From an uncultured Flavobacteriales bacterium (GTDB lineage Bacteria > Bacteroidota > Bacteroidia > Flavobacteriales > Crocinitomicaceae): a stretch of 64,000 nt of DNA. The stretch is from NCBI GenBank assembly GCA_946482515.1, contig CAMLRS010000008.1, forward strand, positions 124,001-188,000, given 5' to 3'. A program made the translations under genes and the position numbers. Within the stretch, counting starts at the first letter, position 1; the number at the start of each line of letters is the position of its first letter. Below, piece after piece: positions 8,004 through 16,360 of this stretch. The notes beneath the pieces were generated by a model that saw nothing but the letters and a program-made list of their open reading frames with translations, searched no databases and had not been told where the DNA came from.

Positions 8004-9374
8004 TTATAATTTCACAGGCAATACAATCTTCGACAAATCGATCTCGTATAAATCCATGCTGCTTTTTTGTCCCTGGAGGTTGAAACCGGCCATGATGGCT
8101 TTATTCAGATCGCGGTACAGCTTGAAATGCGTGTCGTCGTTCACGGTATTCACACCGGCACCCAGATTGATCGGTGACGACCAGCCTGTTCCGGTATTTT
8201 CGCACACATAAACGTCCAGTCCGCCCATTCCGGTATGACCATCGGAGCTGAAGAACAGGAAACGACCGTCCGGTGAAATGTAAGGTGTTGTCTCGCGACC
8301 TTCCGTATTCACGCTGTCTGGCAAGGCCTGCGCCACGCCCCATTTTTTACCCACTTTGTGCACGACATAAATATCCGTCGAGCGTTTGTCGCCTTTGCGA
8401 TCGGTCACGAAATACATCGTGTTGCCATCTGCTGTCAGCGTTGCCGCACCATCGAAGAAAGACGTATTGATGGACTTGTTGTTGATCGGCTTCGGCGTTG
8501 TCCATTTGCCTTTATTGGTGAATTCGATTTCGCAGATATCCGAGCTGCGTGTTTGTTTTTTGGAATCCGTTGCAGTCGTGTTGAGTGTCACGATTCCCTT
8601 CAAACCATCGGCAGAAACGTGGGAAAGTGCGTCGAAGCCGTTCGAATTGAGGCGATCGAGATCGTTGGAAACGCTGTCCCATTGCTGCGTGGCGCCGTTC
8701 CATTCGGCTACGTAAATATCTTCGAAATATTCCTGGTCGTCCGGGTTCACTTTACCGCCTGTCGTGTTTCCGCGACGTGAAGTGAAGTACATGATTTTTC
8801 CGCCGTTGACGAAGATTGGTCCGTATTCGTTAAAGCCCGAATTCACTTCTCCGCGCATCGAAACGCGCTGATTGGTAGCTTTGGTCATAGCTTCCTGCGC
8901 GAATTTGCATTCCGCGAGCTTTTTCTCTACGCGCAGCTCTTTCGAACGGGCTTTGGAAAGGTGTTCCAGCGCCATTTCGTAATACATCGCAGCGGAATCG
9001 AGGCTGCCAATCTGGTGGTAGCTGCTGCCGAGAATGTCGTAAATGTCTTTGTCGACGTCCATGCCACCTTTCTTGATAGCGTCTTCGCCATACTGGCGCG
9101 CATAACCGAAATTGTTCAGTCGGTAGTGGCAGTAAGCAATCCAGAACGACGCCTTCCACGTCATCGGATCTTTCACACCTGCTTCACGGAAAATAATGAG
9201 CGCATCGCGTACTTTGCCTTCGGCAACAAGTTTTTTACCCTGGTCGATGAGCAGCAGCGCCGATGATTTGTCAATGATTCCGGTAACGCTGTCGGGTGGG
9301 TGAGTAGTTGACCGGGCAATGGCTTGTGAGCTGCATACAGTCAGTACGAAAAGAACACTCAATAAAATTTTCAT
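8004..9374 (-). CDS. TPR and PD40 (WD40-like) beta-propeller periplasmic protein
   Basis: This 456-aa exported protein has a signal peptide (MKILLSVLFVLTVCSSQAIA). Tetratricopeptide-like helices span about residues 40-165 (LIDQGKKLVAEGKVRDALII, WIAYCHYRLNNFGYARQYG, ILGSSYHQIGSLDSAAMYYE). A propeller follows, whose blades carry the PD40 pattern: GGKIMYFTSRR, DGNTMYFVTDRKG and DGRFLFFSSDGHTGMGGLDVYV. The same TPR-plus-PD40 order occurs in PorE-type T9SS proteins, but no OmpA peptidoglycan-binding domain follows here, so it may be a shortened relative or a binding partner of an OmpA protein. Function is not established. It has its own terminator. Confidence 0.75.
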   Translation of the reverse strand: MKILLSVLFVLTVCSSQAIARSTTHPPDSVTGIIDKSSALLLIDQGKKLVAEGKVRDALIIFREAGVKDPMTWKASFWIAYCHYRLNNFGYARQYGEDAIKKGGMDVDKDIYDILGSSYHQIGSLDSAAMYYEMALEHLSKARSKELRVEKKLAECKFAQEAMTKATNQRVSMRGEVNSGFNEYGPIFVNGGKIMYFTSRRGNTTGGKVNPDDQEYFEDIYVAEWNGATQQWDSVSNDLDRLNSNGFDALSHVSADGLKGIVTLNTTATDSKKQTRSSDICEIEFTNKGKWTTPKPINNKSINTSFFDGAATLTADGNTMYFVTDRKGDKRSTDIYVVHKVGKKWGVAQALPDSVNTEGRETTPYISPDGRFLFFSSDGHTGMGGLDVYVCENTGTGWSSPINLGAGVNTVNDDTHFKLYRDLNKAIMAGFNLQGQKSSMDLYEIDLSKIVLPVKL

Positions 9375-9452
9375 GATAAGCAGTACAAAGTATTGGCCAC
9401 AAAATAATATAAAATATTGTATCTGCGCCCTTCCTGTCAGGGGAAATCGCGA

Positions 9453-10313
9453 TCAACTACCTGAGGTACGTCGGGAGCGTTGGTTGGTCGCGTAATGATT
9501 TGCCTTAAGGTCAACGATATCGTTCATGGCGATCGTTGCGGCAACAATGGACCAGATAGGCGCAAAAGCCGCGCAGATCCAGAGAACCAGGTTCAGGAAG
9601 AACTGGGAAAGAAAATACATCGGGTCGCGCCCGAAATCCGACCAGACGAACAGCGCTTTCAGGTCGACAGGCACCCAGATCATCACACTGTAAATACAGC
9701 CGATCGCCACAGCCAGTCCGCGATTCCGGCGGGCAAACTGCACACTTTCGTCCATCGTGAGTCGCAGCCGCTCGTTGATGTAATCGAGGAACGAAAAGCC
9801 GTAATAGAAAAAGCCGATCACGAAAATCAGGTAGAACATCGGGCTGTCTTCGGCTTCTTTCCAGCCCAGTTTGGCCACGATAAAAATGATCAGGAAGAAG
9901 AAATATTCCCACATGATATTCCGGATCGCGATGCGGAACCCGCGTTTCACGTCGTGGATGAGCTGCTGAAAATCGAATACATATTGATTGCCGGTCAGCA
10001 AAAACTCCACTTTCTGCGACAAATGGGACAGCAGCGGCGAAAGCAGGATCACCACGAGGTACTTCGCAAAGCGCATCAGCAGGATGGAAATCGAAATTTC
10101 GATCAGCAGCCGGATCATGTACCATACGATCTCGTTCATATTCGTGGCGCTGGTTTGCGGCGCATGGCGCTGAATCATATATCCGATCTGGTAAATCCCG
10201 ATCATCAACACCGCCGGAATGCAGATATACCAATACAGCTTGTGCTCCACAATGAAACGGAACGCTTTGTAATAAGCCCGGAAACCGATAAGGGTATTTC
10301 GCAAAAAACGCAT
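9453..10313 (-). CDS. EI24 (CysZ-like) domain membrane protein
   Basis: This 286-aa inner-membrane protein starts at ATG 10313; a TTG two codons upstream falls inside the -7 box and is unlikely. Several long hydrophobic helices are visible (LYWYICIPAVLMIGIYQIGY, IRLLIEISISILLMRFAKYL, FFFLIIFIVAKLG, FYLIFVIGFFYYGFSFLDY, FLNLVLWICAAFAPIWSIVA). The SFLDYINERLRLTMDESV segment fits the EI24/CysZ family, whose E. coli member supports sulfate uptake. Nothing nearby concerns sulfur, so the substrate remains open. It stands alone, with a -7 box (TATTTTTG) three bases before the ATG. Confidence 0.75.
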   Translation of the reverse strand: MRFLRNTLIGFRAYYKAFRFIVEHKLYWYICIPAVLMIGIYQIGYMIQRHAPQTSATNMNEIVWYMIRLLIEISISILLMRFAKYLVVILLSPLLSHLSQKVEFLLTGNQYVFDFQQLIHDVKRGFRIAIRNIMWEYFFFLIIFIVAKLGWKEAEDSPMFYLIFVIGFFYYGFSFLDYINERLRLTMDESVQFARRNRGLAVAIGCIYSVMIWVPVDLKALFVWSDFGRDPMYFLSQFFLNLVLWICAAFAPIWSIVAATIAMNDIVDLKANHYATNQRSRRTSGS

Positions 10314-10316
10314 GAT

Positions 10317-10324
10317 CAAAAATA
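10317..10324 (-). promoter_or_regulatory. -7 box for the EI24 gene
   Basis: The minus strand reads TATTTTTG, an exact TAnnTTTG match, three bases before the ATG at 10313. The transcript would be leaderless or start within a base or two of the ATG. Confidence 0.5.
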
Positions 10325-10378
10325 CAGTTTGTAGTTGGAAGTTGCTAGTTGGAAGTTCGAAGTTGACTTCAGGACCTG

Positions 10379-10394
10379 CCTGTCGGCAGACAGG
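10379..10394. repeat. Short dispersed palindrome CCTGTC-N4-GACAGG, copy 2
   Basis: CCTGTC-GGCA-GACAGG is a perfect 6-bp-arm hairpin. It matches the copy at 5902 and, in reverse orientation, the copy at 29872. Confidence 0.7.
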
Positions 10395-10733
10395 TTTTAA
10401 GACGTCAGGACATTAAGAGATGTTTTCCACCACGGCGGACGCTTCGCGGATTTTTGATGAACGAAATAGAAAACAGACAGTCGGGAGACAAATGCAGCAA
10501 TGGGGTTTGATTATCAATTTGTTGTATCGGACATGGATGAGACATCAGGACTGGAGGCTGGCAGGCCGGGGACCAACGAGCAACTCGTAACTAACAACTC
10601 ACCAACTATTTCTATGTGCTCTATTGGAGACTGGCCGACAGGAGACAGAAAAACCGAACAGAAGTTGAATAGTTAAGGAGTTCTTTATCGCACCCTCAAC
10701 TGCCAAACTATGTAACTTCCAACTTCTAACCAA

Positions 10734-10792
10734 ACTCACCAACTCTAAAACTCACCAACTCACCAACTCACCAACTCTAAAACTCACCAACT
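10734..10792. repeat. Low-complexity tandem repeat, CTCACCAA units
   Basis: Repeated CTCACCAA words, broken by CTCTAAAA, form the order A-B-A-A-A-B-A. They lie directly upstream of the purB -7 box. There is no coding potential. Confidence 0.75.
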
Positions 10793-10797
10793 ATTCC

Positions 10798-10805
10798 TAT
10801 CTTTG
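10798..10805 (+). promoter_or_regulatory. -7 box for purB
   Basis: TATCTTTG is an exact TAnnTTTG match, 41 bases before the purB ATG. The tandem CTCACCAA repeats occupy the -33 region. Confidence 0.65.
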
Positions 10806-10846
10806 CACCTTTCAAAAACAACGCATCCTGCGGAAAATCGTGTGAT

Positions 10847-12205
10847 ATGCAACTTTCAGCTCTTACAGCCCTGAGTCCGGTCGACGGACGTTACCGTTCC
10901 AAAGTCGAAGAACTCGCTCCGTTTTTCTCCGAGTACGGCCTGATCCGCTACCGCGTGATGATCGAAGTGGAATACCTGATCGCATTGGTTGATTCAGGCG
11001 TGGAAGCGTTGCAATCGTTCCCGAAGGATAAATTCGCGGCGCTGCGTGCCATCGTTACCGACTTTTCCGAAGCCGATGCACTCGCAATCAAGCACATTGA
11101 AAAAACGACCAACCACGATGTAAAGGCGGTTGAGTACTTCCTGAAAGACAAAATGGAAGCCCTCGGACTGGATGCCTACCTCGAATTCGTGCATTTCGGT
11201 CTGACGTCGCAGGACATCAACAACACAGCCATTCCGAAAAGCCTCCAGGATGCCGTAAACCAGGTGTACATTCCCGAGCTGGAAAAACTGATTGCGCTCC
11301 TGCGCCAGTTCTCCAATGATTGGTCTGCTATTCCGATGCTCGCCCGTACCCACGGTCAGCCGGCTTCACCAACCGTTCTCGGTAAAGAAATCGCTGTTTT
11401 TGTAGAGCGTCTCGAAGCGCAGCTGCAGCAACTGAAAACCATCCCGTATTCGGCCAAATTCGGTGGCGCAACCGGGAACTTCAACGCACATTTTGTGGCC
11501 TTTCCAACCATTGACTGGGTGGCGTTTTCCAATAAATTCGTCGGTGACCAGCTGGGCCTGAAGCGCAGTCAGCTTACGACGCAGATCGAGCACTACGACA
11601 ACCTCGCGGCGCTTTTCGACAACATGAAGCGCATTCATACGATCATCCTCGATCTCGACCGCGATATGTGGACGTACATTTCGATGGATTACTTCAAGCA
11701 AAAGCTCAAAGAAGGCGAAGTGGGCTCATCCGCAATGCCGCATAAAGTGAACCCGATCGACTTCGAAAACTCCGAAGGAAATATCGGGATCGCGAACGCA
11801 TTGCTCGAGCACTTGGCGGCTAAACTGCCGGTTTCCCGTTTGCAGCGCGACCTCACGGATTCTACCGTTCTGCGTGCCATCGGAATGCCGTTTGCACACG
11901 CGCTGATCTCTTTCAAAGCCACGACGAACGGTCTGAACAAGCTGTTGCTGAACCGCGACGCCATTGCCAATGACCTGGAAGACAATTGGGCTGTTGTGGC
12001 AGAAGCAATCCAGACCGTATTGCGCAGCATCGGCTTCCCGAAACCTTACGAAGCCTTGAAAAACCTGACGCGCAAGAACGAAAAAGTAACGGCCAAAACC
12101 GTACACGATTTCATCGACACGCTGGACGTATCGCCGGCAGTTCGCGAGCAGCTCAAAACGATCACACCGCAAAATTATACAGGCGTCGATCTTTTGAAAC
12201 GTTAA
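10847..12205 (+). CDS. purB: Adenylosuccinate lyase
   Basis: This 452-aa cytoplasmic lyase cuts SAICAR to AICAR and adenylosuccinate to AMP, both releasing fumarate, in purine synthesis. It begins MQLSALTALSPVDGRYRSKV as E. coli-type PurB does. It carries THGQPASPT with the active-site His, and the fumarase/aspartase superfamily loop SSAMPHKVNPIDFENSEGN with the catalytic Ser and binding Lys. Length matches the family (about 455). It is transcribed from its own -7 box. purS lies 46 kb away, so purine genes are scattered here. Confidence 0.96.
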   Translation: MQLSALTALSPVDGRYRSKVEELAPFFSEYGLIRYRVMIEVEYLIALVDSGVEALQSFPKDKFAALRAIVTDFSEADALAIKHIEKTTNHDVKAVEYFLKDKMEALGLDAYLEFVHFGLTSQDINNTAIPKSLQDAVNQVYIPELEKLIALLRQFSNDWSAIPMLARTHGQPASPTVLGKEIAVFVERLEAQLQQLKTIPYSAKFGGATGNFNAHFVAFPTIDWVAFSNKFVGDQLGLKRSQLTTQIEHYDNLAALFDNMKRIHTIILDLDRDMWTYISMDYFKQKLKEGEVGSSAMPHKVNPIDFENSEGNIGIANALLEHLAAKLPVSRLQRDLTDSTVLRAIGMPFAHALISFKATTNGLNKLLLNRDAIANDLEDNWAVVAEAIQTVLRSIGFPKPYEALKNLTRKNEKVTAKTVHDFIDTLDVSPAVREQLKTITPQNYTGVDLLKR

Positions 12206-12255
12206 CGAACGCCCGAACCGATTTATCTGTATATTAAGGGAAAAATACCACGGAT

Positions 12256-13809
12256 TTGCGGCGACTTTCCCTCATAGTTTCTTGCTTTTCAGCAGCTATC
12301 AGTTTCTCACAGGAGCTGTTTATTGATTGGGGACCGGAAAACCCGCGCAATTCCCAATTGATTGAAGTGTTACCCGATGACGGAACGAATTTCTATGCCT
12401 ACCGGCTTTCCGGCGGACAGTTCGTTCAAACGCCCCGCATAACGCGTTACAATGCCGGTGAAGCGGTGACCACCAAGCGCATTGAGCAGCGTATCGACGA
12501 CAACATGGTGAACCTCGAAGAGCTGGTGACCTTTAACGGACGTTTGCTCGGTTTTTTCTCCGATAAGAAAAACGGGATCAACTCGCTCTACATGGTCAAA
12601 TACGACACGGAAGCCGATCCTTACGGGCTGCCCGAAATGATGGTGTCGTATCCCATGCCGAAAGGGTGGAGCAACAAAGGCTTTTTCAACATCATTATTT
12701 CCAATAACCGCTGTTTCATGTGTGTCGAATACGTGATTCCGGGCAAGCGCGATATGTTCGATCGTTACGGCTACAAAGTGGTCGATTCGGCTTATAATAC
12801 CATCACCGAAGGCGAGTACGAAATTCCGTACAATTCCCGTAATGCAAACGTCGATCTGCGCTACCTGACCGATCAGGGTGATTACATCCTGGGGATTTCC
12901 GTCTACGCAACCCAGGGCGGCGGCACGTGGAAAGATTACAGCTCGCTGGAAAAAACCGTTGTTGTTCATGTAAAAGGCAACGACTTCTCCGAATACGAAA
13001 TGGACATTGACGGCATGCGCGTGTTCGATATGGGCGTAAGCGCGCTCGATTCTATGCTCACGGTAACCGGAACATACGGCCCGCCGTTTTCTACGGGAGC
13101 ACAGGGCGTTTTTTTGCAGCGCGTGAACCTGGACACCAAAACCATCGTGAATCAATACTTCGACGCCTTCCCACGGGAATTCATGACGCAAAACCTCACG
13201 CCGGAGCAGGTCGACCGGCTGGAGCGAAGGGAAGAACGCGGACGTTTGGGGCCACAGCTGTACAATTACGCTATCCGAGCCATTCATCCGCTGCCCGACG
13301 GCTCAACAGTCGTGCTGGCCGAGCAGTTCTACATTTACCAGCAAAATGCTTCCGACGCGCGCGGGATTTCCCAGACGGCTTATCACTACTACTTCAACGA
13401 CCTGCTGGCCTTCAAGATCGATACGAACGGTTCGTTCAACTGGATCGTTCAACTGCCGAAAGAACAGCATTCAGTGAACGATAATGGCTATTACAGCTCT
13501 GTCGTTTCGTTTATTTCCGGTGGCAAGCTGTGCTGCCTGTTCAACGACAATCTCAGAAACTACGACGACTTCCGCAACTACGAAGCCTTCTATCGAACCA
13601 TTAGTTTTCCGGTCCGGAAAAAATCCTACGCCCTGGCGCTCGGACAGATCGATCTGCAAACCGGCGAAATCCACCGCACGGTTTTCAACGATTACCAGGA
13701 AACCGATGGAATCGTCGTGCTGCGTCTTTCCACCCTCGACAACGTCAAACGCGAATTGTTGTTATTTTCGTCCGGTCGCCGCGAACGTTTTGGCCTGCTG
13801 CGATTTTAG
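12256..13809 (+). CDS. Secreted protein of unknown function
   Basis: This 517-aa protein has no named family I recognise. The only usable start is TTG at 12256: a stop codon lies in frame 21 bases upstream, and the signal peptide (RRLSLIVSCFSAAISFSQELF) begins right there. The mature part is rich in aromatic and beta-type segments, with repeated 'FNGRLLGFFSDKKNG', 'GGKLCCLFNDNLRNYDDF' and 'LALGQIDLQTGEIHR' patterns that resemble propeller blades. It lies 51 bases after purB and 131 bases before the PQQ-like propeller gene, possibly as part of a small secreted-protein group. The role is unknown. Confidence 0.6.
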   Translation: MRRLSLIVSCFSAAISFSQELFIDWGPENPRNSQLIEVLPDDGTNFYAYRLSGGQFVQTPRITRYNAGEAVTTKRIEQRIDDNMVNLEELVTFNGRLLGFFSDKKNGINSLYMVKYDTEADPYGLPEMMVSYPMPKGWSNKGFFNIIISNNRCFMCVEYVIPGKRDMFDRYGYKVVDSAYNTITEGEYEIPYNSRNANVDLRYLTDQGDYILGISVYATQGGGTWKDYSSLEKTVVVHVKGNDFSEYEMDIDGMRVFDMGVSALDSMLTVTGTYGPPFSTGAQGVFLQRVNLDTKTIVNQYFDAFPREFMTQNLTPEQVDRLERREERGRLGPQLYNYAIRAIHPLPDGSTVVLAEQFYIYQQNASDARGISQTAYHYYFNDLLAFKIDTNGSFNWIVQLPKEQHSVNDNGYYSSVVSFISGGKLCCLFNDNLRNYDDFRNYEAFYRTISFPVRKKSYALALGQIDLQTGEIHRTVFNDYQETDGIVVLRLSTLDNVKRELLLFSSGRRERFGLLRF

Positions 13810-13940
13810 ACTGTTACACCGGAGACTTCTATGTGCCCTATGTGTGGTTCCAACACTGGAGACCGAAGACTGGAAAACCGAAGACCAATTGTAACCATTC
13901 ATTCGCAACGTATTATGTACCTGAATCCAATTGTCCCCTT

Positions 13941-16133
13941 ATGAAAGCCATCCTACTTTTTGCCTTCCTGTGCTGCTCTTTCGCCGGGATTTCCCAGATC
14001 ACTTACACCCTGAAAATCATCAATACCGATGGACAGCCGGTGAAAAACGTCGAAGTAACGGCCGCCAATAAGACCGAAACGGCAACCGTGTTGAAAGCCC
14101 GCACCGATGGGGCCGGCGCAGTGGTCTTTACGCTCACAGTTCCGGGAATGTACACCTTCAGCTACCTCGAAATGAAAGACGTGGCGACATACGAAGTGAA
14201 GGAAAATATCCGCGGTAATATGTCGCGCACAACGACATACGATCCGAACGGCGTTTTTGCTGTTTCGCCGAATATCAACCGCTCCGGCATTGTGTTCAAA
14301 ACCGTTCCTGCACTGGAAATGCGCTCCCAGCCGAACGTAGCGAAAGTGACCATTCACGTAAAGGAAAAAGACCAGACGCGCGTGCCGAATATCCCGATGG
14401 AAATCGTTTCGGGATCGGATAAGCTCAAATTCCAGGGGAAATCGAATGCTTCCGGTCAGGCGGTTTTCTATTTGCCGATTGGAAAATCGTACGAGATCGA
14501 TGTGGACGGCGTAGCGGCTTACCACAAATTCAAAGTACCCAATGAAACCGGCATGGAAATGCAGGAAGTGGTGTTCTACGAAAAAACAGCCGTGCAGGAA
14601 ATTGCAAAAGGCGATACCATCCTGCAACGTGGCATTACGCAGACCAGTGGAACGTCTTCACACTTGCTGTTCACCTTCCAGCTCAACGATTATAGTGGCG
14701 CCGGACTGGCCGGCGAACCGGTTTACCTCGACGAGGAAAACGGCAAGCGCGTATATGAAAGCGTTACGGACGCCACCGGCAAATGCGTATTCATGCTGGC
14801 AAAAGGACACAATTACCTCGTGAACGTGAAATACGAGCGCGGCATGCACCTCGTGGATGCGAAAACGGTCGAAGGATTTTCATCGGCGATGGCGACGCGC
14901 AGATACCGTGGCTCGGCAGCTACGGAACGCATGCTCGAAGAACGGAAAATGAACGAAAAAGGCTTTGTGATCAATCACAGCCAGACGCCGGTTAACAAAG
15001 CCGAAACGCCGGCGAATTACCTGAAAACGAATGCTCAGGGTTTTGACATCGATTTTGGCAATTCAGGACCAATTGGCACGCCGACCATCGTTGGTGATAA
15101 AATGTATACGCAAGCCGGATTTTACTCACCGAGCTTTTACTGCCTGAATGCGGCAACAGGAAAATACCTCTGGGGCGTTGAGCTGGGTGAATCAGGAGCG
15201 TCGCCGGCGGTTTACCAAAGCGGCGTGCTGCTTGTCAACACCTATTCCTGTACGCTTTACGCACTCGATGCTTTGACGGGCAAGCTCCTGTGGAGCAAAT
15301 GGCTGGCCGGTACGATCTATTCCACACCTTCAGCTGATGACAAAAGCGTGTATGTGGTCTACAACAACGGCGGCTCCAATCCCGCTAAGACAGGTGAAGA
15401 ATACGTGCTGGCCTGCTTTGACCTGAAAACCGGGAAAGTGAACTGGATGAGCTGGGTGGATCGTGAAGTGATTGCCTGCCCGGTAGTTGAAGGAACGGAA
15501 GTCCATGTAGCTTCGCAATCTGGTAATTACTATGTCTTCGATAAAGAAACCGGGAAGGAAAAAATCGTTTCCAAAACGGTCAAAGCGGTTTCGTCTCCAA
15601 CCGTAACACCAGATGCCATTTTCCTCACAACCACAGTCGGTGGTAAAGAAAAGCTGGCGGTGCTCGACAGAAAAACGCTGCAGGTCAAAAAGCGGTATGC
15701 AACAGATCTGAATCCGGCGACCATAGCTGTCGGTTCGTACGAGCAAATGAATTTCAACGGCAGTCACCCGATCGTTTACAAAAACAAAACACTGATTTTG
15801 CTCGACAGCGACCAGATCATCGCGTTTGATGTGTCTTCCGAGCAACAGCTCTGGCAACAGCCTGTGAAAGCGCATCCAAACCAGGTTCCGGTTGTGGCCA
15901 ATGATAAAGTCATTGTATCAACGAAGGAAGGCGCCGTGATGAGCTATGATATCAGCACCGGTACGCCACAAACGGTGAAACAAAGCACGGGCGAAATGGA
16001 CGGTCAGCCGGTTGCGCGAAACGGTTTCATGTACTTGGCGGCCAACGGTATACTGGTCGTGATCAAAGCCGTGCAGCAGTTCCAGTGGGACCAGTGGAAC
16101 AAAGACGCGCGCCACAACCTGTATTGGGAATGA
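13941..16133 (+). CDS. Secreted PQQ-like beta-propeller protein with N-terminal Ig/Cna-B-like domains
   Basis: This 730-aa protein starts at ATG 13941, where the signal peptide MKAILLFAFLCCSFAGISQ begins; a frame extension to 13833 lacks such features. Residues 20-350 hold three carboxypeptidase-regulatory or Cna-B-like sandwiches (TDGQPVKNVEVTA, VPNIPMEIVSGSDKLKFQG, GAGLAGEPVYLDEENGKR). Residues 370-730 are a PQQ-enzyme-type propeller with blades such as LNAATGKYLWGVELGE, LDALTGKLLWSKW, FDLKTGKVNWMSW and FDKETGKEKI. The W-docking pattern fits binding or scaffold roles, and no quinoprotein dehydrogenase residues are evident. Its stop is five bases before an inverted-repeat element that fills the gap to the convergent lnt gene. 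Confidence 0.78.
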   Translation: MKAILLFAFLCCSFAGISQITYTLKIINTDGQPVKNVEVTAANKTETATVLKARTDGAGAVVFTLTVPGMYTFSYLEMKDVATYEVKENIRGNMSRTTTYDPNGVFAVSPNINRSGIVFKTVPALEMRSQPNVAKVTIHVKEKDQTRVPNIPMEIVSGSDKLKFQGKSNASGQAVFYLPIGKSYEIDVDGVAAYHKFKVPNETGMEMQEVVFYEKTAVQEIAKGDTILQRGITQTSGTSSHLLFTFQLNDYSGAGLAGEPVYLDEENGKRVYESVTDATGKCVFMLAKGHNYLVNVKYERGMHLVDAKTVEGFSSAMATRRYRGSAATERMLEERKMNEKGFVINHSQTPVNKAETPANYLKTNAQGFDIDFGNSGPIGTPTIVGDKMYTQAGFYSPSFYCLNAATGKYLWGVELGESGASPAVYQSGVLLVNTYSCTLYALDALTGKLLWSKWLAGTIYSTPSADDKSVYVVYNNGGSNPAKTGEEYVLACFDLKTGKVNWMSWVDREVIACPVVEGTEVHVASQSGNYYVFDKETGKEKIVSKTVKAVSSPTVTPDAIFLTTTVGGKEKLAVLDRKTLQVKKRYATDLNPATIAVGSYEQMNFNGSHPIVYKNKTLILLDSDQIIAFDVSSEQQLWQQPVKAHPNQVPVVANDKVIVSTKEGAVMSYDISTGTPQTVKQSTGEMDGQPVARNGFMYLAANGILVVIKAVQQFQWDQWNKDARHNLYWE

Positions 16134-16137
16134 CCTT

Positions 16138-16358
16138 CACCACAAAGGGGCAAAGATCCATAAATATGCTTGCCGCTTAAGGCAGCAAAGGTAATTGTGG
16201 TGAGAATTTCCGGCATTTCCCCCTTTGGAGGGGGATTAAGGGGGAGGATGAAACGCCTTGCCACCCTCCTCAATATTCCGGCGCTACTGCTTGGTCTTCG
16301 TCCGCCTCGGCGGACTCTTCTCAAGGGAAGAGGCAAATCCCTTTGCTCCTTTGTGGTG
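16138..16358. repeat. Terminal-inverted-repeat intergenic element, copy 2 (221 bp)
   Basis: CACCACAAAGGGGCAAAG (16138-16155) pairs with CTTTGCTCCTTTGTGGTG (16341-16358), 17 of 18 positions. The core has CCCCCTTTGGAGGGGG followed by ATTAAGGGGGAGG, like copy 1, and a GTCCGCC-TC-GGCGGAC hairpin (16300-16315). It exactly fills the space between two convergent stop codons (16133 and 16361) and may act as a two-way terminator. Confidence 0.8.
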
Positions 16359-16360
16359 AT

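Larger units (their letters stand above)
10325..10797. other. Non-coding, repeat-rich intergenic region
   Basis: About 470 bases without a credible gene. It is made of word-like repeats: GTAGTTGGAAGTTGCTAGTTGGAAGTTCG at the left, the CCTGTC palindrome at 10379, CTGGAGGCTGGCAGG and GGAGACTGGC-like words, and tandem CTCACCAA units at 10734-10792. Some words recur at 13820-13890 (TTCTATGTGCYCTAT, GGAGAC, ACCGAA). The purB promoter lies at its right edge. Confidence 0.6.

Noticed and set aside
12370..13287. Minus-strand ORF of 305 aa
   Set aside because: Antisense to the 517-aa secreted protein, which has a signal peptide and sensible gene order; the shadow is rich in H/V/R/N.
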